A stretch of 64,000 nt of DNA from positions 2,976,001-3,040,000 of the forward strand of contig NZ_CP033381.1 in the NCBI RefSeq assembly GCF_016865255.1. The letters run 5' to 3'. The notes under the pieces are model-generated. The model made no database searches. It was not told the origin of the DNA and saw only the letters and a list, made by a program, of their open reading frames with translations. Below are positions 8,777 to 22,182 of the stretch, one piece after another. Within the stretch, counting starts at the first letter, position 1; each line of letters opens with the position of its first letter. The position numbers and the translations under genes are program-made. Source of the DNA: Methylomonas sp. LW13 (GTDB taxonomy: Bacteria; Pseudomonadota; Gammaproteobacteria; Methylococcales; Methylomonadaceae).

Positions 8777-10966
8777 ATGAAGCACCTTTGCTACCGTGCG
8801 TTAGTTGTTGCCATGCTTGCACTGACAGCGGGAAGTCTTAGCAACACATTGACTGATCTTGAACTTTCAATGGGTCTCGACTGGTTGTTCGATATTCGCG
8901 GCCCCCAAAAACCACCCTCTGACGTTGTAATTGTCGCAATGGACGAAACATCGGAAAACCGGTTGGGCGTCGGTCAAGACCTGACCCGCTGGCGTCGGTT
9001 TCACGCAGATTTGATCCGGCAATTGCATAAGCAGGAAGCGAGTTTGATTGTCTTCGACCTGCAATTTATTCGTCCCCACCCTGCCGACGACCAAGCCCTT
9101 GCCGCCGCCATGCGAGCCGCCGGGAATATTTTACTGGTCGAATGCGTACAGAAATTTCGCCACGGCGACCAGGATTTTTACGGGCGCGAGGAATGTTCCG
9201 ACACGAATAGCTTGCCGGCAATTTCCCGGGAAGGCGATTCAAATACCGAATTACCCGAGCAACTAGTGGCAATGCGCAAAGTGCCACCGACGCCAACCAT
9301 AGCCGATGCGGTTATGGATCATGCACCGTTTTTCTTAATCAATGACGCGACCTCTACCAGCGTTCGCGAGGTCTGGACTTTTTTCGACGCTTTAGCCGAA
9401 ACGCCGAGTATGCCTGTGTTGACTTGGTATTACCATCAAGTCCAAGCGCGCAAGCTTCCAGTCACCCCTAGACCTATTTCCAGTTGGTTGACCGAACAAC
9501 GACGCAATTGCCAAAACAACACCAATGAGCCACCGGTTGATTCGTCACAGAAACGCCTATTGGGCAAAGCCATCTGCCAAGGCGACAGCCGCTATCTCAA
9601 TTACTACGGCCCGCCGCGCACGCTCAGAATGGAATCCTACGCCGATGTTTACGAAGGCAAGGTCAAAGACTTACAAGGCAAAGTGATATTCGTCGGCCGC
9701 GCCAATCGCCAGTTTTCGCCGGGTAAATCGGACTTTTTCCCTACGCCCTATTCCGACTCGCATACCGGCAAAATGGCCGGCGTGGAGATCATGGCCACGC
9801 AATTCGCCAATTTACTGGAAGACAGTTTTATCGAAATCCCGGCGCCGGGCTGGATAATTTCCAGCGTATTTGGTTTGCTTGTCGCCTTGTTGCTATTCAG
9901 TTTTGCCGGTTGGCGCGGCATCGTCCTCAGCCTGATTTTCACTGTGGCTTACGCCGGCTCGGCTGTCTGGTTGTTCGCTCGGCTCCACTGGTGGTTGCCA
10001 ATCGCCGGGCCCTTATTAATACAATTGCCATTGTCATGGCTGCTCAGTTTGGCTTGGTCGCGTTACGACTTAATGTGCGAACGGGGGCGGATACTTGAAT
10101 TCGTCAGTAGAGTGTTTCCGCAATGGGTCGGCATGTTGCCCGCGGCGCCGGGACAATGGACCGAAAGCGCTAACGTCGGCATCGCTAAAAGCGAAAAAGA
10201 TGTTTCCGGCTTGTGCCTAGCCACCGACATCGAAGACTACACCGCCATCGCCGCCCAACATTCGCCCCGGGAAATGTGGACGCTGTTGAATACCTACTAC
10301 CAGGTGCTGGGGCATCCGGTAGTGTCCCACGGCGGCGTCATAGCCGATGTGACCGGCGACGCGATGATGGCGGTGTGGTTCGATGCGCCGGCAACGCAGC
10401 AACGCCGCAGCGCTTGCTTGGCCGCGCTGGAAATGGCCACGGCGGTGGCGTCTTTCAACCTCTCATCCAGCCAGGAACCACTCGCCACCCGCATCGGCTT
10501 GCATGAAGGGGATCTAACGCTGGGCAGCCTGGACGCCGGCAGCTCCAGTCATTACCGGGCTATTGGCGATACAGTCAACATTGCGTCGCGAATTCAGGGG
10601 GTGAACAAGTATTTAGGTACGCGGATTCTGGCAGCGCAGAGCATCGCAGCCGACTTGGAGAGCATTGTTACCCGACCGGTAGGTACGTTTCGCGTCGTCG
10701 GCCGTGCGGAGCCGTTGAATCTAGTGGAAGTCGTCGGGGTAAAAATCAGCGGCGATAACTCGCAGAACCAAATGCACGCTCTGTTTGCCGACGGTTTGGC
10801 CGCATTCCAGGAAGGCCGGTGGCCGGAGGCTACTCGCTTATTCCAAACGGCACTCGCTGTCGACTCCAACGACGGACCCAGCCGTTTTTATCTGCAAAAA
10901 GCTTTGCACTATAGTGAAATGCCGCCTTTGGCATGGGACGGAATCGTGGTGTTGGATGGCAAATAA
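8777..10966 (+). CDS. CHASE2-domain class III adenylate/guanylate cyclase
   Basis: This 729-residue inner-membrane enzyme makes a cyclic nucleotide, probably cAMP. An N-terminal membrane segment is followed by a periplasmic CHASE2 sensor (about 30-340). Three membrane helices lie at about 355-445 and a class III cyclase catalytic domain at about 475-655. The two metal-binding aspartates are visible as Asp484 in ATDIEDYT and Asp528 in VTGDAMM, and GDTVNIASRIQ keeps the catalytic Asn/Arg region. A short TPR-like tail (about 665-715) follows. CHASE2 cyclases often sit next to FecR proteins, as here. The natural receiver is a CRP-type regulator, and one is encoded 4 kb upstream. cAMP versus cGMP cannot be settled by eye. 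Confidence 0.88.
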   Translation: MKHLCYRALVVAMLALTAGSLSNTLTDLELSMGLDWLFDIRGPQKPPSDVVIVAMDETSENRLGVGQDLTRWRRFHADLIRQLHKQEASLIVFDLQFIRPHPADDQALAAAMRAAGNILLVECVQKFRHGDQDFYGREECSDTNSLPAISREGDSNTELPEQLVAMRKVPPTPTIADAVMDHAPFFLINDATSTSVREVWTFFDALAETPSMPVLTWYYHQVQARKLPVTPRPISSWLTEQRRNCQNNTNEPPVDSSQKRLLGKAICQGDSRYLNYYGPPRTLRMESYADVYEGKVKDLQGKVIFVGRANRQFSPGKSDFFPTPYSDSHTGKMAGVEIMATQFANLLEDSFIEIPAPGWIISSVFGLLVALLLFSFAGWRGIVLSLIFTVAYAGSAVWLFARLHWWLPIAGPLLIQLPLSWLLSLAWSRYDLMCERGRILEFVSRVFPQWVGMLPAAPGQWTESANVGIAKSEKDVSGLCLATDIEDYTAIAAQHSPREMWTLLNTYYQVLGHPVVSHGGVIADVTGDAMMAVWFDAPATQQRRSACLAALEMATAVASFNLSSSQEPLATRIGLHEGDLTLGSLDAGSSSHYRAIGDTVNIASRIQGVNKYLGTRILAAQSIAADLESIVTRPVGTFRVVGRAEPLNLVEVVGVKISGDNSQNQMHALFADGLAAFQEGRWPEATRLFQTALAVDSNDGPSRFYLQKALHYSEMPPLAWDGIVVLDGK

Positions 10967-11029
10967 GCCGTAGCAGCGACACCTAAAAAATGGCGTTCCA
11001 GCAGAACGATCAGATGGTCTTAGCCGCTT

Positions 11030-11629
11030 TCAACGGCCATGCATTGAGTCCAGTCCGGCAATTTCATTAGCCAATTCAATACTAAAGCGCGTCAAGCAAC
11101 GGCTTTGCGCAGCGACACTGGCTTCAGCGCCCTTACCTGCCGCTTCGCTGCATTCGAAGCGTTTGCCGAGCACGACTTGTTCGGCTTTTTTTAACTGCCA
11201 TTGCACGGAGAAGCGGCTTTGGCCGCTGGCGGTTTGATGTAACTCAAGAATATCAAAACTAATTTGGTAATCGATAGCCTGACGCGGTGTCCAGGGATAG
11301 CGAACCACTTGGTCTATGCCCAATTGTTTGGCTAAAGAAAGCCGCAAAACCCGGGCAATATTGTCATCCAGACGTTCAGCCCAGCGATGTTGGTCGTCCA
11401 ATTCATATTGATGCTCGCTCAGCGCAGTGACTAGCTGCGGCCTGTCCAAATACGCCGGCAAATGAATCGGGCCTAAGCCCAACACCGTATCGGCCGGTAA
11501 AACGGCAGCAACAGACGGCGTGTCGGTTTCGGCGCTCAACATGTAAAACTGCATCGGCTGACTGCTACAAGCGGCCAGCAGCAGCGCTGAAAGTAGCATT
11601 GGCAAATAAATTATGTGTTTCATATTCAT
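11030..11629 (-). CDS. PqiC-like ABC transport auxiliary lipoprotein
   Basis: This 199-residue lipoprotein has the lipobox LLAAC near residue 21 and a mature domain of the PqiC/YmbA type (DUF330), with FYMLSAE near its start and LGLGPIHLPAYLDRPQLV. Such proteins sit at the outer membrane and help MCE-type lipid transporters bridge the periplasm. It is the last gene of a four-gene operon (permease, ATPase, MCE protein, lipoprotein), 14 bases after the MCE gene. Confidence 0.82.
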   Translation of the reverse strand: MNMKHIIYLPMLLSALLLAACSSQPMQFYMLSAETDTPSVAAVLPADTVLGLGPIHLPAYLDRPQLVTALSEHQYELDDQHRWAERLDDNIARVLRLSLAKQLGIDQVVRYPWTPRQAIDYQISFDILELHQTASGQSRFSVQWQLKKAEQVVLGKRFECSEAAGKGAEASVAAQSRCLTRFSIELANEIAGLDSMHGR

Positions 11630-11643
11630 CCGGTTAAATCTAG

Positions 11644-12636
11644 CTATTTGCCGTATATCAACGACTCCGGCCGCCTTTCCAGCGACTCTGTTAAATCCTT
11701 CAAGGACCGGGCGGCATTGCGCATTTCCACCAAGGCTTGCCCGAGTTGCGCATCCGGCGCGGCCAAGGTTTCGACAGCGGTCAAAGCGTTTTGCGAGCCT
11801 TCCATCACCTTGGTCGCGGCGTTCAGACTTTGTTCGGCGGCTTTCAACACCGGCAACAATTCCTGGTTAAAGTCCTGCAAGGTGGTGCGGGTATCGCTCA
11901 AAGCGCCATTGGCGTTGCTCATTAACGGTCCGATCTGATTGTTTAATGTCGCCATCAAACGCTGAGTTTCCTGCAAGGATTTAGCTAAAGCAGCCAACGA
12001 TTGCTTGGTGTCGTCGGATTGCAGCAAACTACGCATTTCGCTGAGGGTATCCGCCAAATTCTTCATCATCTCCTCGACCGGCAGCTGACGCGCGCGATTG
12101 AGAATTTCATCGGCGGTATTGCGGATTTCGTCAACGGTAGTCGGCACGCTGGGCAGCTCGGGTAGGTTTTTGTAATCCAGCTTAATCAGATTGACCGGTT
12201 TATCGCTATAAAAATTAAGATCGACATAGAGTAAGCCTGTCAGCAAGCTCTGCGTCTCCAGCCGCCCCTTCAAGCCCGCGTCTATCAGACGTTGCGCGTC
12301 CTGCATACGCTGTTTTTTGCTGTGGCCGCCGGATTGCTGTACTGACAAATCTTGCAGCAAGGCGGGGTCGATTTCGATGACCACCGGCTTGAAAATCCGG
12401 CCGGTTGCAGAATCCATCACCAAGGAAATTTCGTTGACGTTACCGATCTGCACACCCTGCAATTTAACCGGCGCGCCGACATTCAAACCGTTCAAAGCCG
12501 AGTCGAAAAAAATCACGAAGCGTTTTTTATCCTTAAAAAAATCACTGCCGCCAAAGATCATCACGCCCGCCGTCAGCAGAATCAACGCGCCGACCAAAAA
12601 CGCGCCGATGGCGAGTGGATTGGCTTGTTTGCTCAC
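11644..12636 (-). CDS. MCE/MlaD family lipid-transport protein
   Basis: This 330-residue protein has one N-terminal membrane helix (about residues 10-30), one MCE domain (about 38-120, with GLNVGAPVKLQGVQIGNV) and a long helical C-terminal part (about 170-325). That layout resembles the single-MCE proteins that form a periplasmic ring or needle for phospholipids. Its start overlaps the ATPase stop by four bases, so the two are probably translated together. The lipid and the direction of transport are not visible from sequence. Confidence 0.88.
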   Translation of the reverse strand: MSKQANPLAIGAFLVGALILLTAGVMIFGGSDFFKDKKRFVIFFDSALNGLNVGAPVKLQGVQIGNVNEISLVMDSATGRIFKPVVIEIDPALLQDLSVQQSGGHSKKQRMQDAQRLIDAGLKGRLETQSLLTGLLYVDLNFYSDKPVNLIKLDYKNLPELPSVPTTVDEIRNTADEILNRARQLPVEEMMKNLADTLSEMRSLLQSDDTKQSLAALAKSLQETQRLMATLNNQIGPLMSNANGALSDTRTTLQDFNQELLPVLKAAEQSLNAATKVMEGSQNALTAVETLAAPDAQLGQALVEMRNAARSLKDLTESLERRPESLIYGK

Positions 12637-13424
12637 GCAGGACTCCTCATGTGTCGATGATTGCTATTTTGCTCGGTTTGGTCGCCGCGATTTAAAAATC
12701 GAATCACGTTGGGGTGTTTGGATTCGTGCAGCAGTTTTTGCGGGGAACCACCGTCAATATTGGTACGGGTTTCGGCATCCAGAAACACCGAATTGTTGCC
12801 AATCGCGAAAATACTGTCTAGATCGTGGGTAACCACGACGATGGTGGCCGACAAAGCGCTACTCAGGCTCAGAATCAGATCGTCCAGTAATTTGGCGGTG
12901 ATAGGGTCCAAGCCGGCCGACGGTTCGTCGAAGAACAAAATTTCCGGGTCCAGGGCCATGGCCCGTGCCAGACCAGCGCGCTTTTGCATGCCGCCGCTGA
13001 GTTCGGAGGGATAATAATCTTCAAATCCCGCCAAGCCGACCAACGCCAGTTTATAGGAGACAATCTCCCGCACCTTTTTAGCTGGCAACTGCGTAGCTTC
13101 GGTAATCGGCAGCGCCACATTTTCCGCTAAGGTCATCGAACTGAGCAGAGCACCGCTTTGAAACAACACGCCGGTGCGTGCCAAAATTTGCTGGCGGGCT
13201 TTGGGATTGGCTTGCCAGAGGCCTTGATCGCCATAACAGACATCGCCTTTTGCCGGGGACTTTAGGCCTATCATGTGCCGCAACAAGGTGGTTTTGCCGC
13301 AGCCATTGCCGCCCATGATAATAAACACGTCGCCACGATTGATCGTAAAATTCAGATCGCGCTGAATCACGAAATCGCCGTAAGTCATGGTTAGATTTTT
13401 TACTGTAATGCAGGCCTCGGCCAT
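12633..13424 (-). CDS. MCE-type ABC transporter ATP-binding protein (MlaF-like)
   Basis: This 263-residue ABC ATPase powers the MCE transporter. Walker A is GGNGCGKTT, the signature is LSGGMQKRAGLARA and Walker B is ILFFDEPSAGLDP. The SGGMQKR form is typical of the MlaF family. The open frame extends 59 codons upstream, but those residues lie inside the permease gene and look non-native. The ATG at 13424 starts the conserved domain and lies two bases after the permease stop. The C-terminal tail after about residue 230 is short. Confidence 0.9.
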   Translation of the reverse strand: MAEACITVKNLTMTYGDFVIQRDLNFTINRGDVFIIMGGNGCGKTTLLRHMIGLKSPAKGDVCYGDQGLWQANPKARQQILARTGVLFQSGALLSSMTLAENVALPITEATQLPAKKVREIVSYKLALVGLAGFEDYYPSELSGGMQKRAGLARAMALDPEILFFDEPSAGLDPITAKLLDDLILSLSSALSATIVVVTHDLDSIFAIGNNSVFLDAETRTNIDGGSPQKLLHESKHPNVIRFLNRGDQTEQNSNHRHMRSPA

Positions 13425-13426
13425 CG

Positions 13427-14590
13427 TTAAATCCCCAGCCGGTTGCAGATGATGGTCATTACCGAGTCGGCAACGACGATAAACACGATGGCGGTTACCA
13501 CCGCCGAGGTGCCGGCATCGCCGACCGCCGAGGCACTGCGGCCGCATTGCATGCCGCGCATGCAACCCGATAGCGCAATCAAAATCCCGAACACCGAGCA
13601 CTTCACGAAGCCGATAATAAAATCCTTCATCTTCACGGCATGGGCGGTGCGGTCCAGATACTCGGTCAGCGACACGTCAAAAAAATTCACCGTTACAAAG
13701 CCGCCGCCGATGATGCCCATCAAATCGGCATAAAGACATAAAAGCGGCATGATGATGATCAAGGCCAACATGCGCGGCAACACCAGAAACGCCATCGGGT
13801 CCAGGTTCATGGTTTTTAACGCATCGATTTCGCTGTTGACGTGCATCGTACCAATCTGCGCGGCATACGCGGCGCCGGTGCGGCCGGACATAATAATCGC
13901 CGTCATCAAACCGCCCATTTCCCGGGTCATGCCCAGACTAACCAAGTTGGCAATGTAAATTTGCGCGCCGAACAACGACAGCTGCACCGCGCCGACGAAA
14001 GCCAGAATCAACCCCACCAACAAGCTGATCAAGGTGACGATAGGCAACGCCGACGGCCCGCACTCTTGAATATACAGCCATAAATCCTGGCGGCGAAAGT
14101 GGGCTTGTCCGCGCAGCGTGGCGAAGATGCTGATCATCATTTCCCCGACAAAAATCAACATCTCCTTGCCATGCTGAATGGCTTTTCCGGTGCTGACCGC
14201 CAAAGCCTGCGACCACGACCTCTGGGTTTGCTCGCGGTGCGCATCGACGCGCTCCGGCACGGCGGCAACCAGAGCCAACAAGCCTTGAATCGATGCCGGC
14301 AAGCTGGCCTTATCCACGCCCACCTGTTTTTGCTCGGCGTAATCAATTAGCTTAATTAATTCCGTCACCAACATGCTGTCCCAACGGCCAAGCGCCGCCG
14401 TAGACACGACGATTTTTTCGATAACCTGGGTTTCAATCTGCGCGAGTATGGGTTCCAAAGCGGGTAATTGCGCATCCAGCACCCAGTCTCCGGATAGCGC
14501 AATTTCCAAGGCCTTTGCCTGACGAATCGCGCTGATGGCACAAGTTGGAGCACTATTGGTGGCTGGCGGTAGGATCTTTGAATTTTTCAT
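13427..14590 (-). CDS. STAS-MlaE family ABC permease
   Basis: This 387-residue inner-membrane permease has an N-terminal STAS-like region (about 25-115) fused to an MlaE domain with about five or six membrane helices (about 150-385). The family motif GMTREMGGLMTAIIMSGRTGAAYAAQIGTM is present around the middle. It is the first gene of the MCE operon. The STAS part is found as the separate protein MlaB in E. coli, so the fusion stands in for it. No promoter was assigned in the 170 bases upstream. Confidence 0.9.
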   Translation of the reverse strand: MKNSKILPPATNSAPTCAISAIRQAKALEIALSGDWVLDAQLPALEPILAQIETQVIEKIVVSTAALGRWDSMLVTELIKLIDYAEQKQVGVDKASLPASIQGLLALVAAVPERVDAHREQTQRSWSQALAVSTGKAIQHGKEMLIFVGEMMISIFATLRGQAHFRRQDLWLYIQECGPSALPIVTLISLLVGLILAFVGAVQLSLFGAQIYIANLVSLGMTREMGGLMTAIIMSGRTGAAYAAQIGTMHVNSEIDALKTMNLDPMAFLVLPRMLALIIIMPLLCLYADLMGIIGGGFVTVNFFDVSLTEYLDRTAHAVKMKDFIIGFVKCSVFGILIALSGCMRGMQCGRSASAVGDAGTSAVVTAIVFIVVADSVMTIICNRLGI

Positions 14591-14664
14591 CCCTGTTGGT
14601 ACTAATAAAACTTAGCCACAAGTATGCGCAGAACGCCGACGCATGGCAATAGCCGACCGATAAG

Positions 14665-14692
14665 TATTTTTAGCGCAACACGCCTAAAAATA
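14665..14692. terminator. inverted repeat between HD-GYP gene and MCE operon
   Basis: A nine-base-pair stem (TATTTTTAG/CTAAAAATA) with a ten-base loop lies downstream of the HD-GYP gene and upstream of the permease gene. It lacks a T-run beyond the stem, so it may be a weak terminator or an operator. Both neighbours are on the minus strand. Confidence 0.3.
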
Positions 14693-14762
14693 GCCTGATG
14701 CAACTGCCTCAAAATCGGCATGTCGGCAGCGCAAAGCTTATCAGTACCTATCAAGTTTTCGC

Positions 14763-15746
14763 CTATTCGCGAATTTCCCAGTCGGCCTTGATTTGCAAAA
14801 TTTGCGGTTGGATATCCAGAAAACAGGCCACCATCGCCGGATCGAAATGCTGCCCGGCACCGTCGCGGATAGTCGCGACCGCCTTCTCGACCGGCCAAGC
14901 TTCTTTATAGGGCCGGCGCATGGTCAATGCGTCGAACACATCGGCCACTCCGACAATACGCACCGATTCGGGAATGCTTAGGCCCGCCAGCCCATTTGGG
15001 TAGCCGGTCCCATCCCATTTTTCGTGATGCGACAAGGCCACTTCGGCCGCCAATTTAAAAATAGGTGCATCGCTTTTCGACAGGATATCGTAACCAATCT
15101 GGCAGTGCCGGCGCATGATGCGCCATTCGTCTTCGTCCAACGCCCCCGGTTTACTCAGTACCGCATCGGGCACGCCGATTTTGCCGGTATCATGCATCGT
15201 CGCGGCAAACTCCAGCAATTCGGCGTCGGCACAAGTCCAGCCGACATTTAGAGCCAAGGCTTTAGCATAAGCGGCCATCCGCCAAATATGTACCCCGGTG
15301 TCGTTGTCGTTATAATGTCCGGCTTCGCCCAGCATATAGATTGCATCGCGGTGGCTTTTTTCCAATTGCGTGGCTCTCACTAGCGACAAATGAGTTTTCA
15401 CCCGCGCACGCACCAGACTGGGCACCACCGGCTTACTCAAGTAGTCCACACAGCCCACCGCAAATCCTTGCTCCTCATCGCCCAACTCAGATAAAGCGGT
15501 GACGAATATGACCGGGATGGTTTCGGTGGCCGGATCGGCTTTCAAAGCCCGACAAACTTGGTAGCCGTTCATATCCGGCATCTGAATATCTAGCAAAATT
15601 AAACTCGGCCGGTGTTTGGCAACAGCCAGCAGGGTTTCCTCACCGTTACGCGCAAACACCAAACGATAGGTAGGCTCCAGAATTTCACGAAGTATCGCCA
15701 AATTCGCGGGTTCGTCATCCACGATCAAAATCGGATTATTAGGCAT
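14763..15746 (-). CDS. HD-GYP response regulator, c-di-GMP phosphodiesterase
   Basis: This 327-residue protein has a receiver domain (about 5-120, DDE near the start and LLDIQMPDMNG holding the phospho-acceptor Asp) followed by an HD-GYP domain (about 145-320). The metal-binding pair is His185-Asp186 in MHDTGKIG and the GYP motif is GTGYPNGL. It should break down c-di-GMP when phosphorylated. It begins seven bases after the hybrid kinase gene on the same strand, so the kinase is its likely partner. Confidence 0.9.
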   Translation of the reverse strand: MPNNPILIVDDEPANLAILREILEPTYRLVFARNGEETLLAVAKHRPSLILLDIQMPDMNGYQVCRALKADPATETIPVIFVTALSELGDEEQGFAVGCVDYLSKPVVPSLVRARVKTHLSLVRATQLEKSHRDAIYMLGEAGHYNDNDTGVHIWRMAAYAKALALNVGWTCADAELLEFAATMHDTGKIGVPDAVLSKPGALDEDEWRIMRRHCQIGYDILSKSDAPIFKLAAEVALSHHEKWDGTGYPNGLAGLSIPESVRIVGVADVFDALTMRRPYKEAWPVEKAVATIRDGAGQHFDPAMVACFLDIQPQILQIKADWEIRE

Positions 15747-15753
15747 GGGTATC

Positions 15754-19683
<3,930 letters not shown>

Positions 19684-20100
19684 CGCGATAAACCCTGCGA
19701 CATTCAGCCGTTGCGCAACGCATAAAAATGCAAAAGTTATCCATGCAAAACAATGCCGGCGCCACTTTATTAGCAATCCTGCAGCAATTCAGGTGTGTAG
19801 CTTCCAGTCTAAAAGAAACTAACGAATGCACCGAGTTGTCGACAGTCACAGGATCAGACCCGGTGTATTGCCAACGCTGCTCCGCACTTACCACCCGGCA
19901 CGTTTCATCATCCTCTAGGGAAATGTTGTGCGAACCGAAAAGCATATGCCCCCCGTACTTTTGGTGTAGCCCTTTAAAATACTAGCTTACCAGATGAGTG
20001 TATTGCGGCAAATATCGAGGGGCTCTGGTATCTATAGACAGCGGATAATAAGTAAAGTGGCGTTTTAGACGGCGCAGAACAAACAGATTTCGCGCGCTAT
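19684..20100. other. stretch between hybrid kinase and ssb terminator
   Basis: No supported gene was seen. The stretch holds the alternative upstream start of the kinase (TTG at 19776) and probably its promoter. A minus-strand open frame at 19676-19945 overlaps the kinase start out of frame and has no recognisable domain. Confidence 0.3.
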
Positions 20101-20127
20101 AAAAAAGCCCCTGAGTAGGGGCTTTTT
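20101..20127 (-). terminator. terminator of ssb
   Basis: A GCCCCT/AGGGGC stem with a GAGT loop is flanked by A-runs and T-runs, so it is a good rho-independent terminator. It lies 20 bases past the ssb stop codon. It would work on both strands. Confidence 0.8.
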
Positions 20128-20146
20128 GCGTCTTCTAAGGTAAGTC

Positions 20147-20608
20147 TCAGAACGGAATATCGTCGTCGAAATCGTCATAGGAAGCCGGCGCAGCTTGTGG
20201 GCCTGAAGGTCCGGAAGAGCGATTGTCATAGCTACTGGCTGGCGGGGTATTATTGTCCGAGTAGCTGGCAGTGCCGCCGCTTTTACTGTCCAGCATGTGC
20301 ATATTGTCGGCAACGATTTCGGTTGTGTACCGATCTTGACCGTCCTGACCTTGCCATTTTTGCGTACGAATACGGCCTTCGACATAACATTGGCTACCTT
20401 TTTTCAGATATTCGCCGGCGATTTTCGCCAAACCACTGAAAAACACCACCCGGTGCCATTCGGTTTCTTGCTTGCGCTCGCCGGTTTGCCTATCTTTCCA
20501 GCGTCTATCGGTGGCCAACCGTATCGTGGTAATAGCATCGCCACTCGGCATATAACGCACTTCCGGATCGGCGCCGAGGCGGCCGATCAGCATAACTTTA
20601 TTTAGCAT
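20147..20608 (-). CDS. single-stranded DNA-binding protein
   Basis: This 153-residue protein is SSB, which coats single-stranded DNA in replication and repair. The OB-fold (about 1-110) starts with [12 protein letters not shown] and holds the usual aromatic residues. A flexible Ser/Gly/Pro-rich linker follows. The acidic tip DDDIPF, which recruits partner proteins, is intact. It lies downstream of a YajR-like transporter and near uvrA on the opposite strand, an arrangement seen in other gammaproteobacteria. Confidence 0.97.
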   Translation of the reverse strand: MLNKVMLIGRLGADPEVRYMPSGDAITTIRLATDRRWKDRQTGERKQETEWHRVVFFSGLAKIAGEYLKKGSQCYVEGRIRTQKWQGQDGQDRYTTEIVADNMHMLDSKSGGTASYSDNNTPPASSYDNRSSGPSGPQAAPASYDDFDDDIPF

Positions 20609-20644
20609 GGTGTTCTCCGTGTAAAAATTGCGATGAACAGCGGC

Positions 20645-22054
20645 TTACTGCCACTGTTTTAAAAAAATGCCTAATTGGTTTTTATCGAGTTGCTGGTTAT
20701 CGACTTTCAAATACGCGGCATTCTCTTCGAAATGCAGCCGCACTTCCTCGATGCCGTTGATAGCCAGTAAAGCCTTGGAAAATTCCTCGCCGCGTTCCGG
20801 CTTAACCGCTTGCAATGGCAACAGCAAGTTGGCCCAATAACGCGGCGGTGACATGAACAACGCGATGACTATCCAGCTGGCGGCAACGCCTGCCGAAAAC
20901 ATAAACACCGCCGCGGCGCCGAATTCGCCGTACAACCAGCCACCAGCGCCACCGCCTAAAAACGCGCCGAGGAATTGGGCGCTGGAATAGATGCCCATCG
21001 CCGTGCCTTTTAAATCACCGGGCGCGGTTTTGGAAATCAACGACGGCAAGGTGGCTTCCAACAGATTGAAACCGCAGAAGAATATCCACAAGCAGGCGAT
21101 CAAACCGATCAACTCGCCGTGTAACAGCACAAAACCGACATTGGCAATCACCAAGGTGGCAATCGCGCCGATAAACACCTTCTTCATCTGCCGTTTTTTC
21201 TCGGCAATGATCACGAAGGGGATAATCATCGCCATCGATGTCACCAACACCGGCAGATATACCAGCCAGTGACTGCCGCCCTGCAAGCCGGCGTCGCGCA
21301 TCAATAGCGGTACCACTACGAAACTGGCCATCAGGATCAAATGCAGCGCAAAAATACCGTAGTTCAAGCGCAACAGATCGGCATTCTTGATGACCGAACC
21401 CAGCTCCGAAGGAATGTACTCGGCATCGCGGTGGGTGGTAATTTTTTCCGGGTTAGGCACGACAAACAGAATCACCAAAATGGCCAGCGCCGCCAATACC
21501 GCAATCATCCAGAAAATACCGGCAATGCCGAAATGATCGGCGATGATAGGTCCCAGGGTGATAGCCACCCCGAACGACACGCCGATGCTGGCACCTATGG
21601 TCGCCATGGCTTTGGTGCGGTGTACTTCCTGGGTCAAGTCGGCCAGCAAGGCCATAACCGCTGCGGAAATCGCCCCGCAACCTTGCAGCGCGCGGCCGAT
21701 CAGCACGCCGTAAATGTCGGTCGCCAGCGCCGCCCAGACGCTGCCGACGACAAATAAAATCAGGCCAATCACGATGACCGTCTTGCGGCTGAAACGGTCC
21801 GACAACAAACCGAACGGTATTTGCAGGATGGCTTGCGTCAGGCCATAGATACCCATCGTCAAACCTACCAGCTTGGGCGTCGAACCGGGCATTTGTTCGG
21901 TAAACAGCGACAACACCGGCAGCAGCATAAACAAACCCAGCATTCTGAGCGCATAGATACTGGCCAGCGATACGGTAGCCCGCTTCTCCATGGCCGTCAT
22001 CGGACTGGTAATATCCTGAACCTGTGTCAAACCAAACTCCCCTTTGCCTTGCAT
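20645..22054 (-). CDS. YajR-like MFS transporter with C-terminal YAM domain
   Basis: This 469-residue protein has twelve predicted membrane helices (about 30-400) and a C-terminal domain of about 65 residues that resembles the YAM domain of E. coli YajR. The early sequence (LRMLGLFMLLPVLSLF) and the motif DRFSRKTVIVIG after helix two follow YajR closely. The substrate of YajR is not known. The start is uncertain: an ATG at 22000 would remove 18 residues not matching YajR. Its stop lies 36 bases before ssb on the same strand, so the two may be co-transcribed. Confidence 0.85.
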   Translation of the reverse strand: MQGKGEFGLTQVQDITSPMTAMEKRATVSLASIYALRMLGLFMLLPVLSLFTEQMPGSTPKLVGLTMGIYGLTQAILQIPFGLLSDRFSRKTVIVIGLILFVVGSVWAALATDIYGVLIGRALQGCGAISAAVMALLADLTQEVHRTKAMATIGASIGVSFGVAITLGPIIADHFGIAGIFWMIAVLAALAILVILFVVPNPEKITTHRDAEYIPSELGSVIKNADLLRLNYGIFALHLILMASFVVVPLLMRDAGLQGGSHWLVYLPVLVTSMAMIIPFVIIAEKKRQMKKVFIGAIATLVIANVGFVLLHGELIGLIACLWIFFCGFNLLEATLPSLISKTAPGDLKGTAMGIYSSAQFLGAFLGGGAGGWLYGEFGAAAVFMFSAGVAASWIVIALFMSPPRYWANLLLPLQAVKPERGEEFSKALLAINGIEEVRLHFEENAAYLKVDNQQLDKNQLGIFLKQWQ

Positions 22055-22182
22055 CGTTAAAGGTGGCTATAGTACCAGTTTATCAAGGCGAGACTCCAGC
22101 GCCGGTATGAAGCCTGAAGAGTATTTGCCAAGGATTTTCGCGTGTTAGAATGCAGCAAAAAATCTCCATCTAGGAAACCAAA

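Noticed and set aside
13425-13601. 59-codon N-terminal extension of the MCE ATPase
   Set aside because: These codons lie in the permease gene and read as His/Arg-rich non-native sequence; the ATG at 13424 is better.
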